Positions 46,125-54,658 of a stretch of 64,000 nt of DNA are shown here, in pieces. Within the stretch, counting starts at the first letter, position 1. Each line of letters begins with the position of its first letter. Under the pieces are notes generated by a model. The model saw only the letters and a program-made list of their open reading frames with translations. It did not search any database and had not been told where the DNA came from. The DNA is from Microbacterium kunmingense (lineage in GTDB: Bacteria; Actinomycetota; Actinomycetes; Actinomycetales; Microbacteriaceae): NCBI RefSeq assembly GCF_023155745.1, contig NZ_JAKNUS010000006.1, forward strand, positions 1 through 64,000. The letters are read 5' to 3'. The position numbers were made by a program, and so were the translations under genes.

Positions 46125-46676
46125 TCAGATGCGTCCGAACCGCAGGGCTCGGACGATCTGGATGATCCCCAGGATCACCAGCGAGACGCCGAAGAAGAGC
46201 CACACGATGAGGGCGCCCCAGATCGGGGCGAACATCACCACGACGCCGGCGACGATGCTGATGATCGCGAAGAAGATCGTCCAGCCCTTCGACGACGTGT
46301 CCGAGAGCGTGGACAGCGAGACGATGCCTTCGACCACCCAGGTGATGCCGATCATCAGTCCGACGAGGAGAAGCAGGACGCTCGCGGCGCTGGCGATGTT
46401 GGCGATGGCGACGATGCCGGCGATGACGAACAGCACGCCGAGCACGATGTAGCCGATCCGCGACCACCCGCCCCGCTCCCGCGAGAACGCACCGAGGCCG
46501 ATGTAGACCAGCCCGGCGATGATCGCGTAGACGGCGAGGATCCAAGTGATGACGCTGAAGGTCTTCTCGGGCCAGATGAGGATGAGCAGACCGAAGATGA
46601 GCGCGATCGCGCCGACGACGCCGAGGGCGACCCGGACGGTGTTGGTGAGGGACTTCTCCCCGGTACCGGTGGACAT
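46125..46676 (-). CDS. HdeD-family (DUF308) membrane protein
   Basis: A 183-residue protein with about six hydrophobic segments in three repeated pairs, the DUF308/HdeD pattern (LIFGLLILIWPEKTF, IAGLVYIGLGAFSRERGG). HdeD contributes to acid resistance in Escherichia coli. The role in actinobacteria is unknown. AAAGGG precedes its ATG. A TGAGAG-N6-CTCTCA inverted repeat (46702-46719) lies just upstream and may be regulatory. Confidence 0.87.
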   Translation of the reverse strand: MSTGTGEKSLTNTVRVALGVVGAIALIFGLLILIWPEKTFSVITWILAVYAIIAGLVYIGLGAFSRERGGWSRIGYIVLGVLFVIAGIVAIANIASAASVLLLLVGLMIGITWVVEGIVSLSTLSDTSSKGWTIFFAIISIVAGVVVMFAPIWGALIVWLFFGVSLVILGIIQIVRALRFGRI

Positions 46677-46701
46677 GACCGAACCCTTTCTGAGCGTTTC
46701 C

Positions 46702-46719
46702 TGAGAGACTGCGCTCTCA
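46702..46719. promoter_or_regulatory. Inverted repeat upstream of the HdeD-like gene
   Basis: TGAGAG (46702-46707) and CTCTCA (46714-46719) are perfect 6-base arms around a 6-base spacer, 26 bases upstream of the HdeD-like ATG. The likely -10 on the minus strand lies just beyond. The binding protein is unknown. Confidence 0.3.
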
Positions 46720-46767
46720 CTGTAACCCCGGGCCGGGTTCGAGGGAACGGCGACAGGCCGTCGCGCG

Positions 46768-47793
46768 TCAGGCCAGTCCGGTCGCGGCCAGATACCGGGC
46801 CTTGTGGCCGGTGCGGATGCCGGTCACGCTCGGCTTGTTCTCGTAGACGCCGGCGCCCCAGTTCCCCTCGACGAGCACCGGACCGCCAGGAGTCACCACG
46901 ATGTCCCACCCGACGTACTGCACCTGGGGAACGACGCGCGCGACGCGGTCCACGAACGCGACGACCTCGGCCATCATCGGCAGCTGGAAGTCGGCGATGC
47001 GGAAACCCGAGTCGGGGTGCGTGACGTGCACATGGCCGTGGGAGTCGTACCCCGGGCCCACGGCGCGACCGTCGTCGTCGAGCATCGTGTAGAAGCCGCC
47101 GAACGACATCTGGTCGCTCACCGCTCCGCGACCGAACTTCTGGGCGATCGCGAGGATGTGGGTGCGCTCACCGTCGAAGAACGCCGTCACACGCGTGGTG
47201 TTCACCGTTCCCGGACACACCGCGGCGAGGTCGGGATGCTGCTGGATGACCTCTTCGATGAGCAGTTCGCCGCGGTCGCGCAGCCCGCGGTGGAACGCCG
47301 CCCAGTCATCGACATCGGCGGCGTGGTAGCGGTGGACGCCCGTGCCTGCCTGCCCGATCGGCTCCTTCGTGACGATCGTGCCGTGCCGCTCCGCGAACGC
47401 GCGGACGGCGTCGGCGTTGTCGGACTCGACGACCATCCACTCGCGCTGCAGATGTTCGGAGAACGCCCGATCGAACTCGATCTTGTCCTGGAAGAGGTGA
47501 CGGAAGTCGGGGTGGTCGAAGCGCTGCGACAGCTGATTGGAGAACGGGTGGGTCATGAACGTCGCCCGTTCCCGGCGAGTGAGGATCGCGAAGTCGTAGT
47601 CGACGTAGTCCTGGAAGCCGACCTGACGGAATCCGGCGGAGTAGAGCATGTCCACCACGACGGCCGGCGTCCACTTGCCGTGCTGCGCCGCCGCGTCCTT
47701 CGCCCGCTCCCACACCGAGCCGACGTTGATCCGACGTGCGCGATGGGCGAGGTAGCGGAGGCGGGTGGAGAAGCCGAGACCGGTCGAGGGCAT
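46768..47793 (-). CDS. ATP-grasp protein, sugar-transfer-associated type
   Basis: A 341-residue ATP-grasp enzyme resembling the PF14397 (ATPgrasp_ST) family. Seen: nucleotide-binding VTKEPIGQAGTGVHRY, ELLIEEVIQQHPDLAAVCPGTVNTTRV, FGGFY, and the metal-site VGWDIVVTPGGPVLVEGNW. The family is linked to cell-surface polysaccharide genes and probably ligates an amino or carboxylic acid to a surface glycan, but this is not proven. ATG 47793 is preferred because the conserved region follows closely. It is back-to-back (45 bases) with the split racemase pair. Confidence 0.83.
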   Translation of the reverse strand: MPSTGLGFSTRLRYLAHRARRINVGSVWERAKDAAAQHGKWTPAVVVDMLYSAGFRQVGFQDYVDYDFAILTRRERATFMTHPFSNQLSQRFDHPDFRHLFQDKIEFDRAFSEHLQREWMVVESDNADAVRAFAERHGTIVTKEPIGQAGTGVHRYHAADVDDWAAFHRGLRDRGELLIEEVIQQHPDLAAVCPGTVNTTRVTAFFDGERTHILAIAQKFGRGAVSDQMSFGGFYTMLDDDGRAVGPGYDSHGHVHVTHPDSGFRIADFQLPMMAEVVAFVDRVARVVPQVQYVGWDIVVTPGGPVLVEGNWGAGVYENKPSVTGIRTGHKARYLAATGLA

Positions 47794-47826
47794 GGGGACT
47801 TTCGAGTCGGGGACGACGGACCCGGA

Positions 47827-47832
47827 TAGTCT
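47827..47832 (+). promoter_or_regulatory. Putative -10 element of the racemase pair (leaderless)
   Basis: TAGTCT is followed by 6 bases and the GTG at 47839, which decides that start over ATG 47842 and GTG 47848. Confidence 0.45.
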
Positions 47833-47838
47833 AGAGGG

Positions 47839-48564
47839 GTGATGTCGGTGGATCCTCTGCGTCCGTCCACCGGCCGGCCGGCGGGGGCTTCCGGGGTTCG
47901 CGATGTCGCCGCAGAGCGCGATGTCGACCATCGCCCCGTGGCGCGGATCGCGATCGCGGCGATCGAGCACAACCTTCGCAGGGCTCGAGAGGCCGGCTTC
48001 CTCGCCGTGGACCGCGAGGTTCTGAACGCCGACGGGTGGGGGCACGGGACCGATCTCGTCGCCGGTGCCGTGGCGTCCTCGGGGCTCGGCTGGGCACCGG
48101 TCGGCGAGAAGGAGGAGCGCGGCGTGCTGGGCGGAAGCGGTGTGTTCGGCCTCCCCGGGTCATCCGCTCGCCCCGTCATGTCGCTCGTCGGCCGGGTGAT
48201 CGCGACCAAGTCCCTCCGGGCGGGGGAGGGCGTCTCCTACGGCTACACGTTCCGCGCGGCGACCGACACCACGGCGGCCCTGGTCACCGGCGGGTACGGG
48301 CAGGGGGTGATCAGGGAGCTCGGCAGTCGCGTCACGGTGCGCGTCGCGGGGCGCGACGCGCTCGTCATCGGGCGTGTGGCGATGGATGTCTGCGTCATCG
48401 ACCTCGGAGCGGACGGCGTCGTCGCGCCGGGCACCCCGGTGGCGTTCTTCGGCGATCCCGATCGTGGGGAGCCGTCGCTGGCCGCATGGACCTCGGCGAC
48501 GGATCTCGGCGCCGACGAGATCGTCTCGATCGTGGGTGTCCGGGCCCGCCGGGAGACGACGTGA
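47839..48564 (+). CDS. Alanine-racemase-like subunit A: C-terminal domain with collapsed barrel
   Basis: A 241-residue protein. Residues about 34-85 are a remnant of the alanine racemase barrel start (ARIAIAAIEHNLRRAR, then LNADGWGHG), in which the PLP lysine is replaced by Asn63. The rest of the TIM barrel is missing. Residues about 112-235 are a good Ala_racemase_C domain: GEGVSYGYTFRA, GGYGQG with Tyr153 at the catalytic Tyr265 position (Geobacillus numbering), and GRVAMD with Met182 matching Met312. It cannot bind PLP alone. It overlaps the next gene by 4 bases (GTGA). A role in a heteromeric racemase is inferred. Confidence 0.85.
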   Translation: MMSVDPLRPSTGRPAGASGVRDVAAERDVDHRPVARIAIAAIEHNLRRAREAGFLAVDREVLNADGWGHGTDLVAGAVASSGLGWAPVGEKEERGVLGGSGVFGLPGSSARPVMSLVGRVIATKSLRAGEGVSYGYTFRAATDTTAALVTGGYGQGVIRELGSRVTVRVAGRDALVIGRVAMDVCVIDLGADGVVAPGTPVAFFGDPDRGEPSLAAWTSATDLGADEIVSIVGVRARRETT

Positions 48565-49613
48565 CCGGGTCGGTGCTCGAGGTCGACCTCGATCTGCTGG
48601 CGGCCAACCTCGACCGCGTCCGCGCGGCGGTCGCGCCCGCCGAGCTCATGCTCGTGGTCAAGAACGACGCCTACGGGCACGGACTGGACCCGGTTGTCGA
48701 GCGTGCCGAGCGCGAGGGCGTCCGGTGGTTCGGAGCGTTCGACGTCCTGACGGGCGCGCGCGTGCGCCGGCTCGCGGGCGACGGGGCGCGCATCTTCGTC
48801 TGGATCGCCGACACCCCCGCGCAGGTGAGCGCGGCGTTGGCGTCGGATCTCGACATCGGGGTGGGCGACCGCCGCCTCCTGGAGGACATCGTCGCGCGAG
48901 GCGGCACCGGGCATCCCGCGCGGGTGCACCTCAAGATCGACACGGGGCTTCGCCGCAACGGGGTCCGCCCCGAGGAGTGGCCGGATTTCGTCGCGACCGC
49001 GGCCGCCGGCGAACGTGCCGGAGCGCTCGTGGTCGAGGGCATCTGGAGTCACATCGCCGAGGCCTCCGACGAGGAGGACGACCTCGCCCGGGCCCGGTTC
49101 GACGACGCGGTGCGCGTCGCCGAGGCCGCGGGGCTTCGTCCCCGCCTCCGCCACCTCGCCGCGAGCGCGGCCTCGTTCGCGCGCCCGGAGTTCCGCTACG
49201 ACCTCGCTCGGGTCGGCGCGTTCTGCTACGGCATCCGACCGGCCGGTGGGCCTGACGAGGAGGCGCTCGGGATCCGGCCGATCGCTCGCTGGGAGGCCCC
49301 CGTCGTCGCGGTGGCGGGCGATGTGGCGCGCATCGCGGTCGGAGCCCGAGACGGGCTCTTCCGGACGCTCGCTTCACGCGTCGAGGTGGCCACACCGGGA
49401 GGGCGCCGTGGACTTCTCGCGGTGCACGGGTCGACGTCGGAAATCCGCGCCTGGCCCGGGGCCGCCGCGGGAGACCGGGTCGTCATCTTCGGGGATGCCC
49501 GGAATGACGAGGAGACCGCGACCTCCCTCGCCGAATCGATCGGGACGATCGGCGAAGAGGTCGCGGTCCGGGTGTCGCCGCTGGTGCCCCGGCGGTACCG
49601 GGGCGGGCGGTGA
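48561..49613 (+). CDS. Alanine-racemase-like subunit B: PLP barrel without catalytic tyrosine
   Basis: A 350-residue fold-type III PLP protein. The barrel is complete: LMLVVKNDAYGHG with the PLP Lys34, HLKIDTGLRRNG (carbamylated-Lys/Arg region), WSHIAEA, and YDLARVGAFCYGI with Arg217 near the PLP nitrogen. The C-terminal domain is present but altered. The catalytic GYADG is GARDG (261-265), so no Tyr, and the CMDQ motif is gone. Used alone it lacks the second catalytic base. Subunit A just upstream supplies exactly the missing residues. Substrate is unknown. A standard alr would be expected elsewhere in the genome. Confidence 0.87.
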   Translation: MTGSVLEVDLDLLAANLDRVRAAVAPAELMLVVKNDAYGHGLDPVVERAEREGVRWFGAFDVLTGARVRRLAGDGARIFVWIADTPAQVSAALASDLDIGVGDRRLLEDIVARGGTGHPARVHLKIDTGLRRNGVRPEEWPDFVATAAAGERAGALVVEGIWSHIAEASDEEDDLARARFDDAVRVAEAAGLRPRLRHLAASAASFARPEFRYDLARVGAFCYGIRPAGGPDEEALGIRPIARWEAPVVAVAGDVARIAVGARDGLFRTLASRVEVATPGGRRGLLAVHGSTSEIRAWPGAAAGDRVVIFGDARNDEETATSLAESIGTIGEEVAVRVSPLVPRRYRGGR

Positions 49614-49615
49614 TG

Positions 49616-49834
49616 TCAGTCGTCGCTGCTGAGGCGCGCGGTCTCGTCGTGCCAGGACGTGGCGACGGCGCGCAGCTTCTCTTCGTACTTCCGACCGTGG
49701 TGTGCGCAGAACAGCAGCTCGCTGCCGTTCACCTCGGCGGCGATGTAGGCCTGAGCTCCGCAGGAATCGCAGCGGTCCACCGCCGTCAAGCGGTATTCGA
49801 GGACGGCCGTCTCAGAGGGTGTCGAAAGTGTCAT
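49616..49834 (-). CDS. Small DUF7455-type protein with Cys/His cluster
   Basis: A 72-residue protein conserved in actinobacteria next to parE. It contains RCDSCGAQAYIAA and LLFCAHHGRKYEEKL, a CxxC...CxxH arrangement likely to bind zinc. Function is unknown. ATG 49834 follows GAGGAGG. It lies tail-to-tail with subunit B (2 bases) and divergent from parE. Confidence 0.85.
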   Translation of the reverse strand: MTLSTPSETAVLEYRLTAVDRCDSCGAQAYIAAEVNGSELLFCAHHGRKYEEKLRAVATSWHDETARLSSDD

Positions 49835-49988
49835 CGCGGTGCCTCCTCGGGGATGTGACTCTCGGCGTGGTCCACACATACAACCACGGCATTGTTACGG
49901 TCATGCCGCGATCCGGTGACCGTTCGCTGAGCGCGTACGGCGGCGCCCGGGGGTCGTGTCTGTGCAAGGTCGGGTCGGTGCCCCCGGT

Positions 49989-49994
49989 TAGCCT
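49989..49994 (+). promoter_or_regulatory. Putative -10 element of parE
   Basis: TAGCCT lies 8 bases before the GTG at 50003, compatible with a leaderless or near-leaderless transcript. Confidence 0.35.
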
Positions 49995-50002
49995 TGGAGA
50001 TT

Positions 50003-52075
50003 GTGACCGCCGCTGAGTATTCCGCCCACCACCTGCAGGTGCTCGAGGGGCTCGAGGCCGTCCGCAAACGTCCGGGCATGTACATCGGGTCGACCGATGC
50101 GCGCGGTCTCATGCACTGCCTGTGGGAGATCATCGACAACGCCGTCGACGAGGCGCTGGGCGGTCACGGTGATCGCATCGAGGTCGTCCTCCACAGCGAC
50201 GGCAGCGTCGAGGTGCGCGACCGCGCCCGGGGTATCCCCGTCGACGTCGAGCCCCGCACCGGTCTGACGGGCGTCGAGGTCGTCTTCACGAAGCTCCATG
50301 CGGGCGGCAAGTTCGGCGGCGGCTCCTACGCGGCATCCGGAGGTCTTCACGGCGTCGGTGCGTCCGTCGTCAACGCGCTGTCCGAGCGACTGGACGTCGA
50401 GGTCGACCGCGGCGGCAAGACCTATGCCATGTCCTTCCACCGCGGGGAGCCCGGCGTCTTCGCCGGTCCCGGGCCAGACTCGCCGTTCACGCCCTTTGAG
50501 GACAGCAGCGAGCTGAGGGTGATCGGTAAGGCGCCGCGCGGCGCGACGGGCACGCGCATCCGCTACTGGGCCGACCGGCAGATCTTCACCCGCGATGCGG
50601 CGTTCTCCTTCGACGAGCTGGAGCAGCGGGTGCGTCAGACGGCGTTCCTCGTGCCCGGTCTGCAGATCGTCGTCCGGGACGAGCGCACAGCGGAGCCGGT
50701 CGAGACGTCCTATCGGTTCGAGGGCGGCATCTCGGAGTTCGTGGAGTTCCTGGCCCCCGACGCGGCAGTCACGGATGTGTGGCGCCTGACCGGCACGGGT
50801 GTGTTCACCGAGACCGTTCCCGTGCTGCAGCCCACCGGCGCCATGATCCCGACCGAGGTCGAACGCACCTGCGAGGTGGACATCGCGCTGCGGTGGGGAA
50901 CCGGCTACGACACCGTCGCGCGCTCCTTCGTCAACATCATCGCGACCCCCAAGGGCGGCACGCATCAGCAGGGGTTCGAACAGGGCCTGATGAAGGTGCT
51001 GCGCGCACAGGTGGAGCAGAACGCCCGTCGGCTGAAGGTCGGCAACGACAAGCTCGAGAAGGATGACATCCTCGCGGGCCTCACCACCGTCATGACCGTC
51101 CGGCTGCCCGAGCCGCAGTTCGAGGGGCAGACGAAGGAGGTCCTCGGTACCCCGGCGGTCCGGCAGATCGTGGCCCAGGTGGTGACGCGCGAGCTGACGG
51201 CGCGATTCGCCTCTCCCAAGCGCGACGACAAGGCGCAGACCTCGCTGCTGCTGGACAAGGTCGTCTCGGAGATGAAGGCGCGCATCTCAGCCCGGACGCA
51301 CAAGGAGACGCAGCGCCGGAAGAACGCCCTCGAGTCCTCGTCCCTGCCGGCGAAGCTGGCCGACTGCCGCACGAACGATGTCGCTGAATCGGAGCTGTTC
51401 ATCGTCGAGGGCGACTCGGCACTGGGGACGGCGAAGCTGGCACGCAACAGCGAGTACCAGGCGCTGCTGCCGATCCGGGGGAAGATCCTCAACGTGCAGA
51501 AGGCATCCATCAGCGACATGCTGTCCAATGCCGAGTGCGCGTCGATCATCCAGGTCATCGGTGCGGGCTCCGGACGCTCGTTCGATCTCGACGCGGCGCG
51601 CTACGGCAAGGTCATCCTCATGAGCGATGCGGATGTCGACGGCGCACACATCCGCACCCTGCTGCTGACGCTCTTCTTCCGCTACATGCGTCCCCTCGTC
51701 GAAGCGGGCCGGGTGTTCGCCGCGGTTCCCCCGCTTCATCGCGTGATCGTGATGAACCCGGGGACCAAGCCGAACGAGACCATCTACACCTTCAGCGAGC
51801 AGGAGCTGCACACGCTGCTGACCAAGCTCACGAAGGCGGGCAAACGCTGGCAGGAGCCGGTGCAGCGCTACAAGGGTCTCGGCGAGATGGACGCCGACCA
51901 GCTCGCGACCACGACGATGGACCGCGGCGGACGCACCCTCCGCCGTGTGCGCGTGCAGGACGCCGAGGCGGCCTCGAGCGTGTTCGAGCTGCTGATGGGC
52001 ACTGACGTCGGGCCCCGGCGCGAGTTCATCGTCGACTCCAGCGACCGGCTGTCGCGCGAGCGCATCGACGCCTGA
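50003..52075 (+). CDS. parE: DNA topoisomerase IV subunit B (type IIA topoisomerase ATPase subunit)
   Basis: A 690-residue GyrB/ParE-type subunit. GHKL ATPase motifs: EIIDNAVDEALGG, KFGGGSYAASGGLHGVGASVVNALS. TOPRIM: LFIVEGDSALGTAK and MSDADVDGAHIRTLLLTLFFR. C-terminal RYKGLGEMDADQL. The nearby parC rather than gyrA and the distance from dnaA genes favour ParE over gyrase. It decatenates chromosomes with ParC, encoded convergently just downstream. GTG 50003 is preferred; a TTG at 49994 lies within the -10. Confidence 0.93.
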   Translation: MTAAEYSAHHLQVLEGLEAVRKRPGMYIGSTDARGLMHCLWEIIDNAVDEALGGHGDRIEVVLHSDGSVEVRDRARGIPVDVEPRTGLTGVEVVFTKLHAGGKFGGGSYAASGGLHGVGASVVNALSERLDVEVDRGGKTYAMSFHRGEPGVFAGPGPDSPFTPFEDSSELRVIGKAPRGATGTRIRYWADRQIFTRDAAFSFDELEQRVRQTAFLVPGLQIVVRDERTAEPVETSYRFEGGISEFVEFLAPDAAVTDVWRLTGTGVFTETVPVLQPTGAMIPTEVERTCEVDIALRWGTGYDTVARSFVNIIATPKGGTHQQGFEQGLMKVLRAQVEQNARRLKVGNDKLEKDDILAGLTTVMTVRLPEPQFEGQTKEVLGTPAVRQIVAQVVTRELTARFASPKRDDKAQTSLLLDKVVSEMKARISARTHKETQRRKNALESSSLPAKLADCRTNDVAESELFIVEGDSALGTAKLARNSEYQALLPIRGKILNVQKASISDMLSNAECASIIQVIGAGSGRSFDLDAARYGKVILMSDADVDGAHIRTLLLTLFFRYMRPLVEAGRVFAAVPPLHRVIVMNPGTKPNETIYTFSEQELHTLLTKLTKAGKRWQEPVQRYKGLGEMDADQLATTTMDRGGRTLRRVRVQDAEAASSVFELLMGTDVGPRREFIVDSSDRLSRERIDA

Positions 52076-52093
52076 TACGCCGCTGCGCGGCAT

Positions 52094-52129
52094 CCGCCGT
52101 CACCTGCGTTCCCGCCGTCACCCGCGTTC
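52094..52129. repeat. 18-base tandem duplication between parE and parC
   Basis: Two adjacent 18-base units (52094-52111 and 52112-52129) differ at one position (T/C). They lie in the 65-base gap between the convergent parE and parC stops. No terminator hairpin with a T-tract is seen there. The function is unknown. Confidence 0.7.
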
Positions 52130-52140
52130 TCAACCGCGGG

Positions 52141-54597
52141 TCAGCGCACGACGGTGCCGAGCGCTCCGACGACCCCGTCCAGCGGCGTCCCCGACGCGTC
52201 ACGCCGCGCGCCCGAGGCCGGAAGCGGGCGGACGGCGCCGTCGGTCCCCACGGCGCGGGGATCCGACCCGACCCAGGCCAGGGTCACGGTGTCTTCGCCC
52301 TTGAGGAAGCGGTGCGCGCGCACCCCTCCGGTGCCGCGACCCTTTGCGGGGTACTCGGTGAATGCCGACACCTTCGCCGACCCGGCGTCGGTGCCGGCAA
52401 GTGCGGTGGAGGCACCCGCGACCGTCACCACGACCGCGTCGAAGGCCGAACCGCCGACGACGAAGAAGCCGATCGCCTCCACGCCCGGCGTCAGTCTGAT
52501 GCCGGCCATCCCGCCGGCGGCGCGACCCTGAGGCCGGACCGATGCGGCGTCGAAGCGCAGGAGCTGCGCGTCTGCCGCAATGAACACCAGCTCCGCGCCG
52601 TCGGGCGCGGGAGCGGCCCCGATCACCCTGTCGCCCTCCTTCAAGGCGATGATCGCGACGTCGTGCTTGCCCGCAGCGAGCTCGGAGGCGGCGACGCGCT
52701 TGACCACGCCCTGCGCGGTGCCGAGGGCGATCGGCGGGTCGGCGGCCAGGGGCACGAGCGCCACGACGTGTTCGCCGCCGGTGAGGCCCAGGTACTGATC
52801 GGCGCGACTGCCCGCGGCGAGCTGAACCGAGTTGCCGGGAACGGAGGGAAGGTCGACAGGGGAGAACCGGATGAGACGCCCCGCCGACGTGATCGCGCCC
52901 ACGTCGCCGCGTGTGGTGGTGTCGACGGCGGAACGCACCGCGTCGTGCTTCGCGCGTCGCGACGGGGGGACGATGCCGCCGCCCGGTGCATCCGGGCTCC
53001 GCTCGGCCCGGACCATCCGTCCCGTCGCGGAGAGGAACACGCGGCAGGGTGCATCGGCAATCTGGAGGTCGACCGGACCGGCCGACTTCGACGACCGTGG
53101 TGCGACCGGTCCGCCGTTGAGGAGAAGGGTCCGCCGAGGAGTGCCGAGGGCCTCGGCCGTCGCCTCCAGCTCCGCCGCCACCTGGGCACGGAGCAGGGCG
53201 GGGTCGCCGAGCAGTTCCACGAGGGCGTCGATCTCGGCCTTCAGCGCGTCGCGCTCGGCCTCCAACTCGATGCGGGAGAACTTCGTCAGGCGGCGCAGGC
53301 GCAGTTCGAGGATGTATTCGGCCTGCACCTGGGTGAGATCGAAGACGTCCATGAGGCGCCCCCGCGCCTGCTCACCGTCATCGGAAGTGCGGATCACCTG
53401 GATGACCTCGTCGATGTCGAGGATGGCGATGAGGAGGCCCTCGACGAGGTGGAGGCGCTCGCGCCGACGCGCGAGGCGGTACTCGCTCCGCCGGGTGATG
53501 ACCCTGATGCGGTGGTCGAGATACACCCGCAGCATCTCCCGGAGCCCGAGGGTCTTGGGTTGGCCGTCGACGAGGGCGACGTTGTTGATCCCGAAGGAGT
53601 CCTCCAGCGGCGTCAGGCGGTAGAGCTGCTCGAGGACGGCGTTCGGATCGAACCCCGTCTTCACACCGATGACCAGGCGCAGTCCCTTGGTGCGGTCGCT
53701 GAGGTCGGTGACGTCGGAGATGCCGGTGAGCTTCTTGCTGGTGACGGCGTCCTTGATCTTCTCGATGACCCGCTCCGGACCCACCAGATACGGCAGCTCG
53801 GTGACGACCAGGCCCGTCCGGCGCGGACCGAGGCTCTCGATCGAGACCTTCGCCCGGGTGCGGAACGAACCCCGCCCCGCGGCGTAGGCGTCGCGGATGC
53901 CGTCCAGTCCGACGATGATCCCGCCCGAGGGCAGGTCGGGACCCGGTACGAACTCCATCAGCTCCTCGAGGGTCGCCTCGGGGTTCTCGAGCAGGTGCAC
54001 GGCCGCGGCGACCACCTCGATGAGGTTGTGCGGCGCCATGTTCGTGGCCATTCCGACCGCGATGCCCGACGCGCCGTTGACGAGCAGGTTGGGGAACGCG
54101 GCGGGCAGCACCTCGGGCTGCTGGAACTGGCCGTCGTAGTTCGGGATGAAATCGACGACGTCTTCGTCGAGGTCGGCGGTCATCGCCAGCGCCGGGGGAG
54201 CCAAGCGCGCCTCGGTGTACCGCGGCGCGGCCGGACCGTCGTCGAGCGATCCGAAGTTGCCGTGTCCGTCGACGAGGGGAACGCGCAGGGAGAACGGCTG
54301 GGCCAGACGCACGAGCGCGTCGTAGATGGGAGCGTCACCGTGCGGATGGAGCTTCCCCATCACCTCGCCGACCACCCGGGCGCTCTTGACGTGCCCGCGG
54401 TCGGGGCGCAGCCCCATGTCGGCCATCTGATAGAGGATGCGTCGCTGCACCGGCTTCAATCCGTCCCGCGCGTCGGGGAGCGCGCGCGAGTAGATGACGG
54501 AGTAGGCGTATTCGAGGAAGGAGCCCTGCATCTCGACGGAGACGTCGACGTCCTCGATGCGTTCGGCGGGCGTGGTGTCAGCAGGTGATGCGGGCAT
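52141..54597 (-). CDS. parC: DNA topoisomerase IV subunit A
   Basis: An 818-residue type IIA topoisomerase breakage-reunion subunit. N-terminal [29 protein letters not shown], quinolone-determining region [20 protein letters not shown], catalytic Tyr in [11 protein letters not shown] (near residue 121), and [14 protein letters not shown]. The C-terminal six-bladed beta-pinwheel is divergent and has no clear GyrA box, so topoisomerase IV is favoured over gyrase. ATG 54597 starts just before the conserved N terminus. It is divergent from the phosphodiesterase gene. Confidence 0.92.
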   Translation of the reverse strand: MPASPADTTPAERIEDVDVSVEMQGSFLEYAYSVIYSRALPDARDGLKPVQRRILYQMADMGLRPDRGHVKSARVVGEVMGKLHPHGDAPIYDALVRLAQPFSLRVPLVDGHGNFGSLDDGPAAPRYTEARLAPPALAMTADLDEDVVDFIPNYDGQFQQPEVLPAAFPNLLVNGASGIAVGMATNMAPHNLIEVVAAAVHLLENPEATLEELMEFVPGPDLPSGGIIVGLDGIRDAYAAGRGSFRTRAKVSIESLGPRRTGLVVTELPYLVGPERVIEKIKDAVTSKKLTGISDVTDLSDRTKGLRLVIGVKTGFDPNAVLEQLYRLTPLEDSFGINNVALVDGQPKTLGLREMLRVYLDHRIRVITRRSEYRLARRRERLHLVEGLLIAILDIDEVIQVIRTSDDGEQARGRLMDVFDLTQVQAEYILELRLRRLTKFSRIELEAERDALKAEIDALVELLGDPALLRAQVAAELEATAEALGTPRRTLLLNGGPVAPRSSKSAGPVDLQIADAPCRVFLSATGRMVRAERSPDAPGGGIVPPSRRAKHDAVRSAVDTTTRGDVGAITSAGRLIRFSPVDLPSVPGNSVQLAAGSRADQYLGLTGGEHVVALVPLAADPPIALGTAQGVVKRVAASELAAGKHDVAIIALKEGDRVIGAAPAPDGAELVFIAADAQLLRFDAASVRPQGRAAGGMAGIRLTPGVEAIGFFVVGGSAFDAVVVTVAGASTALAGTDAGSAKVSAFTEYPAKGRGTGGVRAHRFLKGEDTVTLAWVGSDPRAVGTDGAVRPLPASGARRDASGTPLDGVVGALGTVVR

Positions 54598-54658
54598 GGC
54601 GATGGGGTTCCAAGACGGAGCGGGGGAGCCGCCGGCGGCGTGTGCCAGACTGGCCCGG

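Noticed and set aside
47839..48564. Subunit A as a decayed pseudogene of alanine racemase
   Set aside because: The frame is open, normal in codon use, has its own promoter signature and is coupled to subunit B; the kept residues are exactly those lost in B. Decay would not be expected to be complementary.
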